This document shows, piece after piece, positions 1 through 12,043 of a stretch of DNA of 64,000 nt. Below the pieces are notes generated by a model that was not told where the DNA came from, made no database searches, and was given only the letters and a program-made list of their open reading frames with translations. Each line of letters opens with the position of its first letter. Position 1 is the first letter of the stretch. The position numbers and the translations under genes are program-made. Origin of the DNA: Phorcus lineatus (lineage: Eukaryota > Mollusca > Gastropoda > Trochida > Trochidae). The DNA lies in the NCBI GenBank assembly GCA_921293015.1, contig OV121097.1, positions 18,413,924-18,477,923 on the forward strand. Direction: 5' to 3'.

Positions 1-742
1 GGACGTGGATGCCTAAAGTGAACACTTGCTCAGAGCGCCTGTGTCACTTGGACCTTACGCTCAGATGGCCTGTTAAGCCAGCGAGGTGAGAGGGTTTCAT
101 ACAAAAAGCTCCATCTTGCTGATATGATATCATGATGCCAATATATACTCAATGAAATAAGTAAAAGACCACCCCGGTTTTCAAAATCGAGATTGGTCAA
201 GTAATGATCCACATGATGCTTGAAAATTGAAAATTTGAGAGATAGCTAATTATTTGATGGATATATATTTATGATGCAATAAGCACGAATTAAGGAACAG
301 TACTCTGGAATCTGCTGCATGGTTTAGACTTCTATCGTCAGTAACAGTGCTTTTAGTGTTTCTGTTAACTTAATGAGACCAAAATAGCATGGAGTTATGT
401 CACGTTGCTTTCTAGCCTTTTAAACCCTTTAAATGGCTTATGGCTTCAGCGATTGGCATCAGCGTTGGTTGAGGATGATGTCTTAAAATTTCTGCTTGTG
501 CAGATTTGTTTTAATTCTCTGCATGATCAGATTCAACGTATTCGTACATGGTGTGGGGCGTCATATATGATTATATAATCATCCGTTTTGTCATTATGCG
601 AGTCATGTTCCTTTGTGTTGGGTTTCCTGTAAATTGATATAATACCCTCTAATACCCTCTAATACCCTCTACCGGTTGTTTCAGCGTTATTGGTGCTTTA
701 ACTTTGTCCACGGTTGTGTATTGTATTGTTCTCTGTCTGCAG
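1..742. other. Intron or upstream sequence of the pappalysin gene, no feature seen
   Basis: No convincing exon or mobile element is visible. A short triple repeat of ctctaataccc lies near 646-672. The acceptor ctctctgtctgcag at its end starts the first recognisable pappalysin exon. Confidence 0.5.
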
Positions 743-1562
743 ACTTTCCGTGTGGGTGACTTGGAATGCGCACAAGGGACTGAGTAAAATCCGTCTTTTC
801 TTCGAGGAAGGACCCTCCACCACCCTCACCAACGTCCACGCATTCTGTGACGTCCCGTACACCGTCACTCTCGGGGGACACCGCAAACTGAACATGGTGA
901 GTCCACGTCAACATAGGTTTCTAAGCTCCTCATCTTACACACAGTACCTATTTCCTTATAAAAACACGCTGAACTTCATTTGATTAATTTAAACCATTAA
1001 TTTATTTTTTAAAAAAGCTTTCGACAGACTTTCGAGATAAAAAACTGTTTGAAGTACTTTGATTTTTATTTGATTCACTTGTAGATTCGCATATATACCA
1101 GGTCACCTTATGTTGCAATCGACGCTGTTGAAGTCGTGTCCCAGCCAATCAGCGAACATTGTATCTTGTGCCCACCAATCAAATACAAGGTATCCAGGTG
1201 GCCACAATTCACCAATCAAGAATCGCCCTTCACAAGTGACCTAAGATATTCAGACCTGTAAGTTCATCGAGTAAGTTAATCATTGACTTAATTTTACTCC
1301 TTTACACAATGCTCCTAAATTGCCTGAATAAAATATCTTAAATGAAAAGGTTGATGCATGGAAAGTTGATTATGTGGCATATTCCAACTACTGCCATAAG
1401 GATGCTGTATAGTGTTGACGCGCATGTTTGCAGTGACCTGGAGCTCGGGAAGACGTACACATACTGGGTGTCTGTGCTGTCCGGCTCAATGATCAGTGCC
1501 CTTTCGCCTTCCTTCGTGTACACACACGGACAGCATTACTGTGGGGACGGACGTCTCGACAG
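743..1562 (+). other. Pappalysin exons preceding the cysteine-repeat region
   Basis: Three exons (743-896, 1085-1257, 1434-1562) encode beta-rich sequence such as [13 protein letters not shown], a [15 protein letters not shown] segment and [17 protein letters not shown], ending in HYCGDGRLD. In vertebrate PAPP-A the equivalent stretch has fibronectin-III-like sequence just before the CGDG motif. Intron phases are 0 after the first exon, 2 after the second and 2 after the third. The first exon begins with the last base of a split codon, so at least one coding exon lies upstream of the window. Confidence 0.85.
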
Positions 1563-4500
1563 GTAGTCGTCATTTCGCCACACTCTGTATGTGAAAACAC
1601 CTACCTGATGTAATCATGCTAATTAGTTATAGATCTAGGTCACTCATATTACTGCAAGCTAAAGAGAGACAGAAAGAGAAACAGTCAGAGGCAGAAACAC
1701 CAAAACAAGAACACATTAAATAATGTAAGAACCATGTTCCGACAGTCGTATACGTTGGTAAGGTATCATGTAAAGGTGTAAAAAGCCTAGTAGATTATGC
1801 AATCGCAGGCTCTGATGTAATCACCCCAATCACAGGTTTCATTTTACATGACTTTGACCCAATGCTTTCTGATATCCACTCTTCAATTACATTGTCATTC
1901 TCTCCTAGACCCATTGTTACTGACGAAGTCCAAGCCAGTGTAAACGAGAAAAGCTCTCGTATAAGGAAATGGAACAAAACACGTAAAAGCGATTATGTAA
2001 ACGCTATTGATAGCGGTGTATTATATGCTATTGTTGTTGATTTAGAGTCTGACTTTACTGACCCATCTGAAGTTATTACAAAAGTTAATGATAAGATAAG
2101 CACTGTGCTTGTTTCCACTGCTGGGAAAGTCTTTGGCCATGTTAGAGTTAAAAATAAACAGAGGCGTTGTGTTAAAAACCAAAATCGCCCTTGCTTTGGA
2201 AAGCAATGTTAATTATTGAGGGGGACTTATCTCAACGCCCGAAAACTCTTCAACAGATGCAATACAATCCGAAACCGTCAACGCTTAATAAATGCCAGTA
2301 AAAAGTATAAAAATTGTATTTCGAGATACGCCAAATCACAGTCCATTAACGTAAGGGAGAAATTTATAAATTTGGAAAAGTCTGATATTAAATCATTTTG
2401 GAAAATATTAAAAGGAAATGATAACCGTGAAATCTTACCCGAAACTGAATCCTTATTTGATTATTTCAAAACTTTAAATGATTGCTCGGACGCTGAAGAG
2501 TATAGCCCTGAACACTTCCAAAACATCGATGTTGGAGAAAGCACAGTGTTGAACTCCTGTATCACAAGAGAGGGGATATATAGTGCAGTGAAAAAAACAT
2601 AAAACTAACAAAACCCCTGGGCTCGATGGTATCATCAATGAGTATATCATATCAACTGTAGATTCCTTTATTGATATTGATATCTATGTTTATTTGACCA
2701 TGGTACATTCCCTGAAAGTTGGTTAACAGGCGTTATTAAGCCAATCTATAAAAGAAAGGAAACCCAATCTATAAAAGAAAGGAAACCCAATCTATATATA
2801 TAAGGAAACCCACGAGAACCTGAAAACTACCGCCCTTTTACTTTATTAAGCTGCTTTGGCAAACTTTTTACTTCTTTGCTCAGTAATCGACTGTATTTAT
2901 ATGTAGAAAAAAATGAAATTTTGTCAGAGGCACAGGCAGGTTTTAGAAAAGGTTATTCCACAGTTGACCACATATTTACATTGTTTAACCTTTCAAAACT
3001 ACTGAAATGCAGAAAAAAAGAAATTATTGTGCGCTTTTGTTGGATTTTCAAAAAGCTTTTGATAATATATGGCGTGTGGGACTTTGGCAAAAACTGCTGG
3101 AAAATAATGTATCAGGTAAATGTTTCCGTGTTATACAAAATATATATAGAAATATAAAATCATGCATTTTATGTAAAGATGGTTATACTGGCGTCTTCCC
3201 CTGTAGATCCGGAGTACGCCAAGGAGAGAATTTATCACCCACTTTATTTGCTATTTTTATGAATGATATTGAACAGTGTTTTGATGAATATTTTTTTTAG
3301 GGCGTAGAGCTTAAACCTGAAGATTTTAGTGATAGATTAGAAACAATCATCAAAATGTTTATACTGTTATATGCAGATGATGCAGTTCTATTTGCTTCAA
3401 ATCTTATGGATCTCCAAAAAATGCTTGATTGTTTTAATGCTTATTGTTCTACATGGAAACTTAATATCAACATTGATAAAACCAAGGTTTTAATTTTTGG
3501 CGGATCAAAGAAACATTATGCAATCAACTTTAAAATTGGAAATAATGTTCTTGAAAATTTTCCATCCTTACACATATTTAGGCATAGAGTTTCAAAAAGC
3601 AGAAGGTGTTCACTTACGAAAGAAAAAGCTATTGAAAAAGCCACCAAAGCAATGCATTTTGTTCTTAGCAAAGGCCGTAAACTGTATTTAACATTCGATT
3701 TGCAGTTGCGTTTATTTGATTCTATGGTGTTGCCTATTCTTTTGTATGGCTGTGAAGTATGGGGATGTGAAAATATCAATTTTATTGATACCCAGAGACC
3801 CACTTGCAATCATTATTAAATTAAGAATTGTCTTTTTTTTGGGTCGACTTTTGTCAGGAAAATCTTCGAAATTATCTCTTATCATCTTTAAATTAATATC
3901 CAACGAAAGAATTCTTGGAAAATGTAAACATAAATGGATTTTGACTATTGAGCATATTTTTGACGAAGTTGGACTTAGTTATATTTGGAATTTCCAACAT
4001 TTGGAAAACCTTAGTAAGCTGAAAAATATAGTAAAATGTAAATTGGAAGATGCATATAAGCAATTGTGGTTGTCTATTGTCGATGATTCTTGAAAGCGTG
4101 TCGTATATAGCTGTTTATCAGATTAAGACTTATGGTTAAGTAGATATTTGGATGCTTTTGATCATAAGAACTCAAGAGCACTGCTAAATTTCACAACAGC
4201 AAATCATTACCTACCGACTGAAACAGGTCGTTGGAATAATATTCCAAAACATAAAAGAATTTGTAAACTCTGTATTGGCAATGATATTGGCGATGAATTC
4301 CATTATTTATTTATATGCTCTCATTTCATAAATGCCAGAGTAAAATTTCTTATACCTTATTTCTACAAAAGACCAAATTTTTATAAAATGAAGAAATTAT
4401 TTAATAGTAAAAGGATAGGTACATTAAGAAAACTAGCCCTGTTCTGTAACGTTATCTTAAATGTTTTTAAAAAATGCCGCTAGGAATTATTACCTTAAAT

Positions 4501-7500
4501 ACCATCATATTCATCATGTATATCTTTGTTTTATATAATTGCCTATCATTTGTTTCATGCCTTCATATGTATATAGGTCTTTCGAATACATTATTGTACA
4601 TCTTATTATGAACCAAATTGTATATTTTGCATATTTGTGTAATGTTTATCCTCATATGCCGCTGCTTGCGGCCTGAGTGTAAAATAAGGTTCAATTCAGT
4701 TCAGTTCAGTTCAGTTCAAGGTAGACAGGCAGATAGACAAGCAACGAAGGACTGCTGATTGTTTGTCCCGTCTGTTTCAGCCAGAGTCTCGAGGAGTGTG
4801 ATGATGGCAATGCCGTGGCGGGGGATGGATGCAGTGCAGCATGCACGGTCGAGCAATTCTTCCATTGCAAAGGTAATTTGTAGACTTCTTAAGGAAAAAC
4901 ATTGCTGGCGTATATTTCGATTTTCTAGACCGGCGTGTTACGCTTTCGTTTGTGTATTTTGAAGCGCTTCTAAAATATCTCCATTAGCCCAATGAAGAAC
5001 ATAATCCATCTCATTGAAATCAGATCGACACTTGTCCCTCATACCTCGCTGCGTTTCTTGATCTGAACACGACTCCATACCTTACTCCAGACGGTGCCAG
5101 ACAATGAGCATCGAGGCTGGAAAGACATTGGCTACTTTTGAATTGACATCCAAAATATCACATCAAATCCTATAGGTTTGTATCTCGGGATTCGAGCTTT
5201 TTCTGAATGGACCCGAGAAAAGCCGAGCTGGGGTGAACGCAAAATGATCGTGTGTTTGTATGCTATCATGACGAAAACGCGGTTTTTCGGAAAGTAAGCT
5301 ACGTCTGCGACCCCGAGGAAGATAGTGAGGAAGATTGATTATCGTGATAATATTTGCCTTTTCTCAGCATTTTCTTCGTCTCAAAAACGTTTTCTGAAAT
5401 TTTGGTTAATTCAAAGTTATAGTGAAAAAAGTTACCCAAAAAATACGACTCGTTATTGAATAGGTCTGCAAATCATTTATCCCAAAATTAGGTCGACAAT
5501 CATTTTGTCAAAGGGTTTCGAGGAATTAATTTCTATTTTTAAAGTTCACAGTAAGATTTTTCCGAATGGGGGCAGATAGATAAATCAACTGCAGAAACAG
5601 AAACATATGCGTTTGATAAATGACGTACAGTTACACATTTAGAACTCAGAAAGTGTGGATTATCGATCGTTAAATGGATGAACCCCAAGGGTGCCCCCCT
5701 CTCGCTCCTTTGCTTTCATGCAAAATTCCCGGATCCGCCACTGGTACAATTGTATCAAAGAGGGGCAATTTTTCAGTAAAAGAGAATCATACAATTCAAA
5801 ATTATAGATCTCAATTATGATGATCAAACAAAAGCGATGTGTACGCGGACCTGTGATAAGTTAGAATAATTGAAGGTGAAAGGTCACGGTTAAGGCCGTC
5901 CGACACGGCTTTTATGGAGCCATGGTCAGATCAAGAAACGCAGCTAGATACGAAGGACAAATTTCGAAATGATTTCAATGAGAATGCAACATAATGCAAA
6001 GAATGTTTCTCTGCCTGAATAGAGTCCCTTGTGCTCTGTAAAATCTCAGCATAGTAATCTCATCCACTACTCGCAGCTTCGACTAATACTTTGGCCTGAA
6101 ATATTGACGTTTCCTTCTGAATTATTACGTCATTTTCTTGTTAAAAACGACCTTATATTCTCGTGTGTGAAGGTTCACCGAGTCTATGCTATCGACCTGA
6201 GGGAGACGGCGTGTGCGAGCAATTCGAGAGGCGCTCCAGCATTACAGATTGCGGGTTCTACACCCCTCCAGGATTCACGGACCAGTGGGCGGAGTCGGCC
6301 TCAGCAAACCCCGTCTACCAGCTTCCCATGTGTCCCGAGTCCGCCGTGATCGGACCTCCAGCAAACCACCATGTAGGCCTACAGACCCATTCTATTAATC
6401 TAGTAGGACACACTGGTCTAAGCTATTGAACTTTTTATCGCTGATTACAATTAAAACAAAGTTTATCTGTTTAAAAGACTTACTGTTTGTTTGTGCAAGA
6501 GACACGTTTCGTTAATATGTATTGACATGATATTTATATTTCTCCAAAGGGATGTTCAAGTTTAACAGAAACATCTGAAGCAGTATGGTTTCCCTGTGGC
6601 AGTCACTTTCAAGACGGGAACTTCTGGATCGAGGTATCAAGATTAATCACATCAGAAAGTACATTTCACAATAAACGTATTATCCTTATAAATATTCAAT
6701 GGTACAAGCAAAATACATTAATGGTCATGTTGACAATTTACGCCATATGATGCATATGATTAACCATAACGTGAAATCGTTTTTGATCAAACGTCAAAAT
6801 TACCTGTGCGTTTTGTTTTTGAGGAATTCGACAGTCAATATTAGGAAATAACAGCTCATCTTATGGAATTTATTTCTTCCCAAGGTATATTTCGCAAGTG
6901 CTGTAGTGGCGACGAAGGTTATAATCTACATAGCTTCCGACGGCAAGGCAGGGCATGATCCTCGCAACAAGAACATCAGTGTGGATCTAATCACAACAAA
7001 CAACCAGAGCATAGCCACGGCGATAAGGGACATTACTCTCGATTGCTCAAACCCAGTTACTGAAGTTCCGGTGTACCAAGACCTGTCCCAACCATTTTTT
7101 CACACAAAAGGTAATCGAGTTTTGCAGAGAAACGCTAGACTGAAGTATCCTTACTCTTGTGACTTACAGTCAAACATGATGCATGTCACATCTGCAACAT
7201 TTTAGTATATTCTATAGTTTCTCATTAATTGATTCCTTGACACTTAGATTCTGAAGATGTAGGCCTATTCCTTAGTCACTGAATAAAGCCAGTTGTGAAG
7301 CTAACAAGCTAACCTCGCCTCAGCTGCATATGAATATCTTAAAGCAAAACTATCTAAAAAAGTAACTAAAATGTAACATCTGGAAAAGATCTCACGTGAA
7401 TGGCTTGATTTCCTCTGTCTACTCAAACTAATATCATGTTCTTTATAGGCTTGCGTATCAGTTTCAATTCGTACAACGTAAGTATCGCGGCGGTGCGTCT

Positions 7501-10500
7501 GAGATCCAGTCGGCTGATTGACCCCATCAAGCTTGCGTCCTGCGGGCCCACCCAGGTGTACAACCCGCGGTCCGGCCGCTGTGTCCTGCAGAACTGCTCC
7601 ACCACTTGCAGCCTGTACTCCCTGCCCGACTCCCAGCCGCAATGCACAGGCAACAGGGAGGGCGACACGTGCATCATTCGCTGCAGGGAAGGGTGAGCAC
7701 TCCAACATTTTGGACAACTTGTTGTGTAATTGGAATTAAGTCAGGTTTGTTTGTACATGCACACATCCGCACTACGACATACAGAAGGCGATGCCCATTT
7801 ATACTTGACTTTGCTTGCAGATACGCTGTGTCACGAGACAGCAATATAGCTGTGTGTGCCGGGGGCAGATGGATCACCTCTAACTCCCCCTCATGTCAAC
7901 CTTTAGACTGTAACAAGCCGGACATCGCCTTCGCATCAGTCGTGTGTCCGAACGGAACTACTTTCAACAACACATGTCTCTTTAAATGCGCCAGACCTGC
8001 ACGGCAACAAGGTTGGAGGAGACACTTCTGTGTACTTCAAAACCTAGTGACATGTAGTCAATCGGCAAATGTCAAATAATAAATCTTTTTGGAAACTTCT
8101 TAAACCTATAACGAGTATATATAGGAGTATATCATTGTCAACACAAGTTTAAAAGCACCCTTGTATACAGTATGATAGAAATGAATCGTACGTTGTTTCA
8201 AACAGGTGTTGGTACAACACTCCGCTGTCAAGCTGACGGATTCTGGTCCGCTCCAACGGCGTCATGTCGCGTTAGATGTCTGCCCCCGATGCCCATGAGC
8301 CACGCTAAGCTACTTAGTAGACACTGTCGGAAAGGAAAGAAGACGCTGATGACATCATGCAGGTTCCGGTGCAAGAAGGGGTTCCACGTTCAGAACGAAA
8401 AACCTAAACGGTATATAACTATACACGATATTGATCAAATGATGCGAGATAAATTGTTCAATCTTCGAAATGTCATAGCGAATATCTCACGTTGTAATTC
8501 TAGTAATTCAGAGTTGGAGGCCGGTATCCTGGACTGTGTCATCATTCCATAGGGACATATATATATAAGAATGTCTTAAACACGATTAAAAGTATAATGT
8601 ATTTAGTGTTAATTAAAAGGTGACGCAACTCGTTCTCCTTTAAATGCTGAATTATTTTACTTGATACGAACTTGACATGAAAGGGAAACCCATGTGATAA
8701 CCTGCAGGCAAATTGGATTTCCTGACTTGACATCAATGTGTTAAGATAGCGGATATTTCAAGTCACTAATTGCCGGTCAACTGGACATATTTCAGACGCG
8801 TGTATCAAATGGTGTGTGGACGCAGCGGAGAGTGGGAAGGGCCAAGCTGTGTCCGAGTCCAGTGTCCGAGTCTGCCCATCCCTCTCATGGGACAATACAG
8901 GTGTACGGACCGCACAAACACCCGCAGTCGATGTGTCCTCAAATGCAAGGGGAGCAGCCAGGTGACCTCTCATGCGTAGCTTTGCTTCTTATGCTTCATG
9001 CTGTCCTGACATTGCCACAAATACAATCACACAACCCCTTACCACACTCTAAACAAGAAGTCAAAGTCCCGCTAAATAACACATTAGGGACACATGGTAC
9101 AAGCAATATACAAACCAAAATGTAGCTAAAACACCAAAAATACTCCTCCCTAAACCGTTCACCAAATTCAATTCATACAGCAAAAACAAAAACGAAGATA
9201 CAGCAATCACAAATTTCCAAACAGGACACATTCCACTAAAAACTATAAAACACAACAAACAAGACACAAACATCCCATTGTTGCCGACACTGCAAACAAA
9301 CACAAACATCCCATTGTTGCCGACACTGCAAACAAGACACAAACATCCCATTGTTGCCGACACTGCAAACAAACACAAACATCCCATTGTTGCCGACACT
9401 GCAAACAAACACAAACAATCGGACACATCCTCACATGGTGCACATACTAAAACAGACATCGCAAAACGTAAACAAAACAATCATACAACACACTGTCAGC
9501 CCACACAACAAACAACAAATATTCCACGTCTAAGGCACAAACAACAAAGATACACTCCTTCTGGCCCCTATCTAAAACCACATACCAGAAATAAAACCTC
9601 CGCCTCCGCCCCATCACCCCTCCCCCCTTCCTTCCCCTCCTCTCATTCCATTCTCCATTCCAAATTTCAAAATTAGAATAGGCTAAGTGCACTAAAATAA
9701 ACATTTCGTACCATAATGGAACTTTATCAATGGTCTTAACAAGCCCAAGTTTGAAATAAGCTTCGCTGGAAGCGCTTGTAAAATCTTCATCATCAACATC
9801 GTCATCAGCCACCACCATAGCATGCCATATTTTATTCCAAACTCATAACACTACTGGTCAAAAAATAAAGTCCAGTCAAATGTGGGTCTTTTCTTTGTAC
9901 CATATTGAATATTTTACTTACATTTCAAATCTATTTTTCGTTCGAACTTTATGAGCAGAGATAGTGATGTATGATTGCAGAAAAGACAGAGGGTAACCTG
10001 TCGGTCAAATGGATCCTGGTCCGACAGTCTGCTTCCCTGTCGGTCTCACGAAGCTGCAAAATGTCCGTCTCTATCAACAACAAGACATCTTGACACCAAT
10101 TGCACAGATTCTTATCAACCCTTTGGTAAATACCGTTCGAAACAGTCATACTATGCATTTAACTCTCAGCAGTAAATTGTGTTATTACATTTCACTAAAT
10201 AAGTCATGTTTACACCTGTCATATATGGATGATACCATGTCGGTTTTGTTATCACTTCATTGGCTTTTGATTATTGGTAATTATTATGATAAGCAATGTT
10301 TGTGTAACGAGTATATAATATATAATAAGGTCTTTGGGATTCCAGGTTCTACGTGTGTGGTTGGGTGCAGGAAACCCCTTCACGATCTCGTGTATGCGGG
10401 CAAGAAGGCACGTGACCGTCGAAGAAGCACGGCGACTCTGCAGCTGGGACAGATGGTGAGCAAGCTTATATGCACCGGCTCCTCCAAGTGGTTCCCCAAC

Positions 10501-10969
10501 CCCGCCCACCTGCGCTGTGTGGAACAATGTGACAAAGTAAATACATCTTCACTGTAACCTACTAATTGAAACTTCCTTTTTTGCATATGTTTTTTATTGT
10601 ATATAGTCCATATTTCGTCATCTGTTGAAGCAAGTAGTGTATCATCTTACCAAGTTAAAGAAATAATATTGTTGATTATCAGCAATTTCGCGCCTTTCTC
10701 ATTGGAAACAAAGTTTGCCTTGTCTTGAAATCATGTTGTATTCCCCCTAGTCCTCGGTGTCAGATAGCTGGTGCGACGCGCTCAACAATCGGGAGTACTG
10801 CAGCTGGGACGGAGGAGACTGTTGTGCCTCAACTTCCGGCGGAGTTGTCTACCCTTTCCCGGAGACATGCACCACGCCATGTAGCTGTCGGGACCCGCGA
10901 GCCAAAGAGAATGCTAATTCGGACAAGGGAAAGGGGAAAATGAAGGGGAAAAAAAGGAAGGTCAAGTGA
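743..10969 (+). CDS. Pappalysin-like metalloprotease (PAPP-A family), 3' half, 14 exons
   Basis: Exons read from splice sites and continuous reading frame: 743-896, 1085-1257, 1434-1562, 4781-4872, 6173-6372, 6550-6633, 6885-7110, 7449-7692, 7821-8011, 8206-8410, 8796-8961, 9981-10125, 10346-10536, 10751-10969 (TGA 10967-10969). Every junction is AG/GT and phases agree throughout, giving about 805 codons. The order of modules matches the C-terminal half of vertebrate PAPP-A (about 1600 residues): CGDG then EECDDGN...GDGCS, then [18 protein letters not shown] and DCGFYTP, then sushi/CCP modules with regular cysteines, then an LNR ([17 protein letters not shown]) and [11 protein letters not shown]. 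Family knowledge: secreted metzincins that cleave IGF-binding proteins; CCP modules bind cell-surface glycosaminoglycan and the LNR modules help specificity. The zinc-binding catalytic domain is not in the window, so activity cannot be judged. Exon calls are mine; alternative splicing is not testable here. Confidence 0.93.
1720..4719 (+). mobile_element. Decayed non-LTR retrotransposon (LINE), 5'-truncated, in pappalysin intron 3
   Basis: Read across three frames, this is a LINE ORF2 that lacks its 5' part. From about 1720 it has the end of an AP-endonuclease domain ([13 protein letters not shown], then [13 protein letters not shown]). A linker follows, then reverse transcriptase with [14 protein letters not shown] (about 2930), [11 protein letters not shown] (about 3040), [16 protein letters not shown] (about 3210) and the catalytic [10 protein letters not shown] (about 3370), and a C-terminal CKLCIGN...EFHYLFIC segment (about 4260-4320). 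Stops at 2210 and 3298 and several frameshifts make it dead. A 22-23-bp unit is tandemly triplicated at about 2738-2800. The 3' end is a short (TTCAG)n tail at 4690-4719. It lies in the same orientation as the host gene. The clade cannot be fixed without a tree. Confidence 0.88.
4781..6372 (+). other. Pappalysin ECDDGN cysteine repeat and following LNR-like exon
   Basis: Exon 4781-4872 encodes [19 protein letters not shown], the classic ECDDGN..GDGCS..C cysteine repeat of pappalysins. Exon 6173-6372 continues with [33 protein letters not shown] and DQWAESA, nearly collinear with vertebrate PAPP-A. The exon joins in phase 1, and its donor is gtaggc after CAT. Confidence 0.9.
4873..6172. other. 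Pappalysin intron 4, no feature seen
   Basis: An AT-rich intron of 1.3 kb between the ECDDGN exon and the next exon. I see no open frame with gene-like features and no clear repeat. Confidence 0.5.
7449..10536 (+). other. Pappalysin sushi/CCP module block
   Basis: Exons 7449-7692 to 10346-10536 carry repeated CCP signatures: paired cysteines with a conserved W and a following C-x-(V/P)-x-C-P linker, for example [66 protein letters not shown] and [18 protein letters not shown]. This gives about five modules, matching the five CCPs of vertebrate pappalysins. The exon borders mostly fall inside modules, in phases 1 or 2. Vertebrate CCP3-4 mediate cell-surface heparan-sulfate binding; whether that holds here is inference. 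Confidence 0.85.
9262..9414. repeat. Minisatellite, ~36-bp unit x4, in pappalysin intron 11
   Basis: The unit contains acatcccattgttgccgac followed by actgcaaac and a variable linker (aaacac or aagacac). Four nearly identical copies lie in an A/C-rich intron. The apparent open frames on both strands here (for example repeated CSVGNNGM) come from the repeat and are not genes. Confidence 0.85.
10751..10969 (+). other. Last pappalysin exon: LNR module and lysine-rich tail
   Basis: The exon follows ttccccctag. It encodes [22 protein letters not shown], a Lin12/Notch repeat, shortened here as WCDALNN...DGGDCC, which in PAPP-A is the third LNR that pairs with the two N-terminal LNRs. It then encodes the [11 protein letters not shown] end conserved in the family. 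About 14 further residues rich in lysine ([14 protein letters not shown]) precede TGA. I know of no such tail in vertebrate PAPP-A. Confidence 0.85.
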
Positions 10970-11378
10970 AGAGAGGTTGCTGCTCCCGTGCGGTTCGCGC
11001 GTTTCTGTAGAGGTGTGTTCAGAGAAGCACTGGGATGCAAAACTAAACGATGCGCTGAAGACCATCAGGTTAATCACTGCAACCAAAAGTTGGGCTAGTG
11101 TATATACCAAAGATAAGCATCAAATGTTCATTGTTTATGCTACACAACATTCCTTTTAAACTGTCCATTAAATCAGGAATGAAATTGGCCGACGTCAGGC
11201 GTCTGGCATTCGTCCATCATCCGTGTGGTGTCGTCGACTCGCGAGCATTTTAAACTTTTCACACTTTCCATTCTTAGCTCGTATAAGACCTTAAAGGTCG
11301 TTAACTCTTACACTTTACGACATTTCCTCTTTAACCTCTACACCCCAAACCTGCACTTTGCACTTAGATTATCAGAAT

Positions 11379-11402
11379 CCCCCCCCCCCCCCCCCCCCCC
11401 CC
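11379..11402. repeat. Poly(C) homopolymer
   Basis: About 24 consecutive C just downstream of the pappalysin stop codon. Length in the assembly may be inaccurate. Confidence 0.9.
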
Positions 11403-11871
11403 ACCAAAATTCTTTTTAATATCTTCTCAATACCTGACGAGCTGCAGAGCCCATGGTTGTATTTTTCCTCATGAACTGCTGCCGCTTAAAGCTGGTATTG
11501 TGTGTTTAGGTTAATTTCATTTGACTCCGCGCTATTGTTTACGTGCATGGAATTCTTTTAATCTAAAACGACCTGTATCAAGGTGATATCCATCATCAAA
11601 CCATCTTTGGTCCTCTTTCAAGGAACTAGTAATTCTATTACCTTATCATAACATCAGGTCAGGTGTCTGTGACTACAGGTATCCAGCGAGTAAGAATCGG
11701 TGGAGTGTTTGGGGAAAAGTTTGGTGAGCCAAGTTGGGTGGAAGTTTATTTCGGATTAAGAATCAAGAATAGGGGAGGAAAGGCCATTCAGATCTGGGTG
11801 TTTTTTCCATTCATTAATTTGCTGGTTTCTTTTGAACCTATAAAGACATATCCAGTATAGGTGATTTGAGA

Positions 11872-11972
11872 ACAATTGTATGATTAACAATTGTATGATT
11901 AACAAGAGTCTGGTCAGCAGTTGTATGATAAGCAATTGTGTGAGTAGCAATTGTATGATTAACAAATGTATG
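11872..11972. repeat. Short imperfect tandem repeat
   Basis: About six degenerate copies of a 15-17-bp unit resembling aacaattgtatgatt. Confidence 0.65.
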
Positions 11973-12043
11973 ACATTGAGTCACGATGTGATATTCATCA
12001 ATGATCGTTTCCTGATTCATTTTATTCTACTCTTTCTAATAAA

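Larger units (their letters stand above)
10970..12043 (+). other. Presumed pappalysin 3'UTR region with possible poly(A) signal
   Basis: Downstream of the stop codon there is no further gene-like frame. It holds a run of 24 C at 11379-11402 and imperfect ~16-bp repeats of the type agcaattgtatgatta at 11872-11970. The first canonical AATAAA I see is at 12038-12043. That this is the real end of the transcript is a guess. Confidence 0.3.

Noticed and set aside
9061..9533. Overlapping frames with repeated [10 protein letters not shown] or [10 protein letters not shown]
   Set aside because: Produced by the 36-bp minisatellite in a pappalysin intron on either strand.
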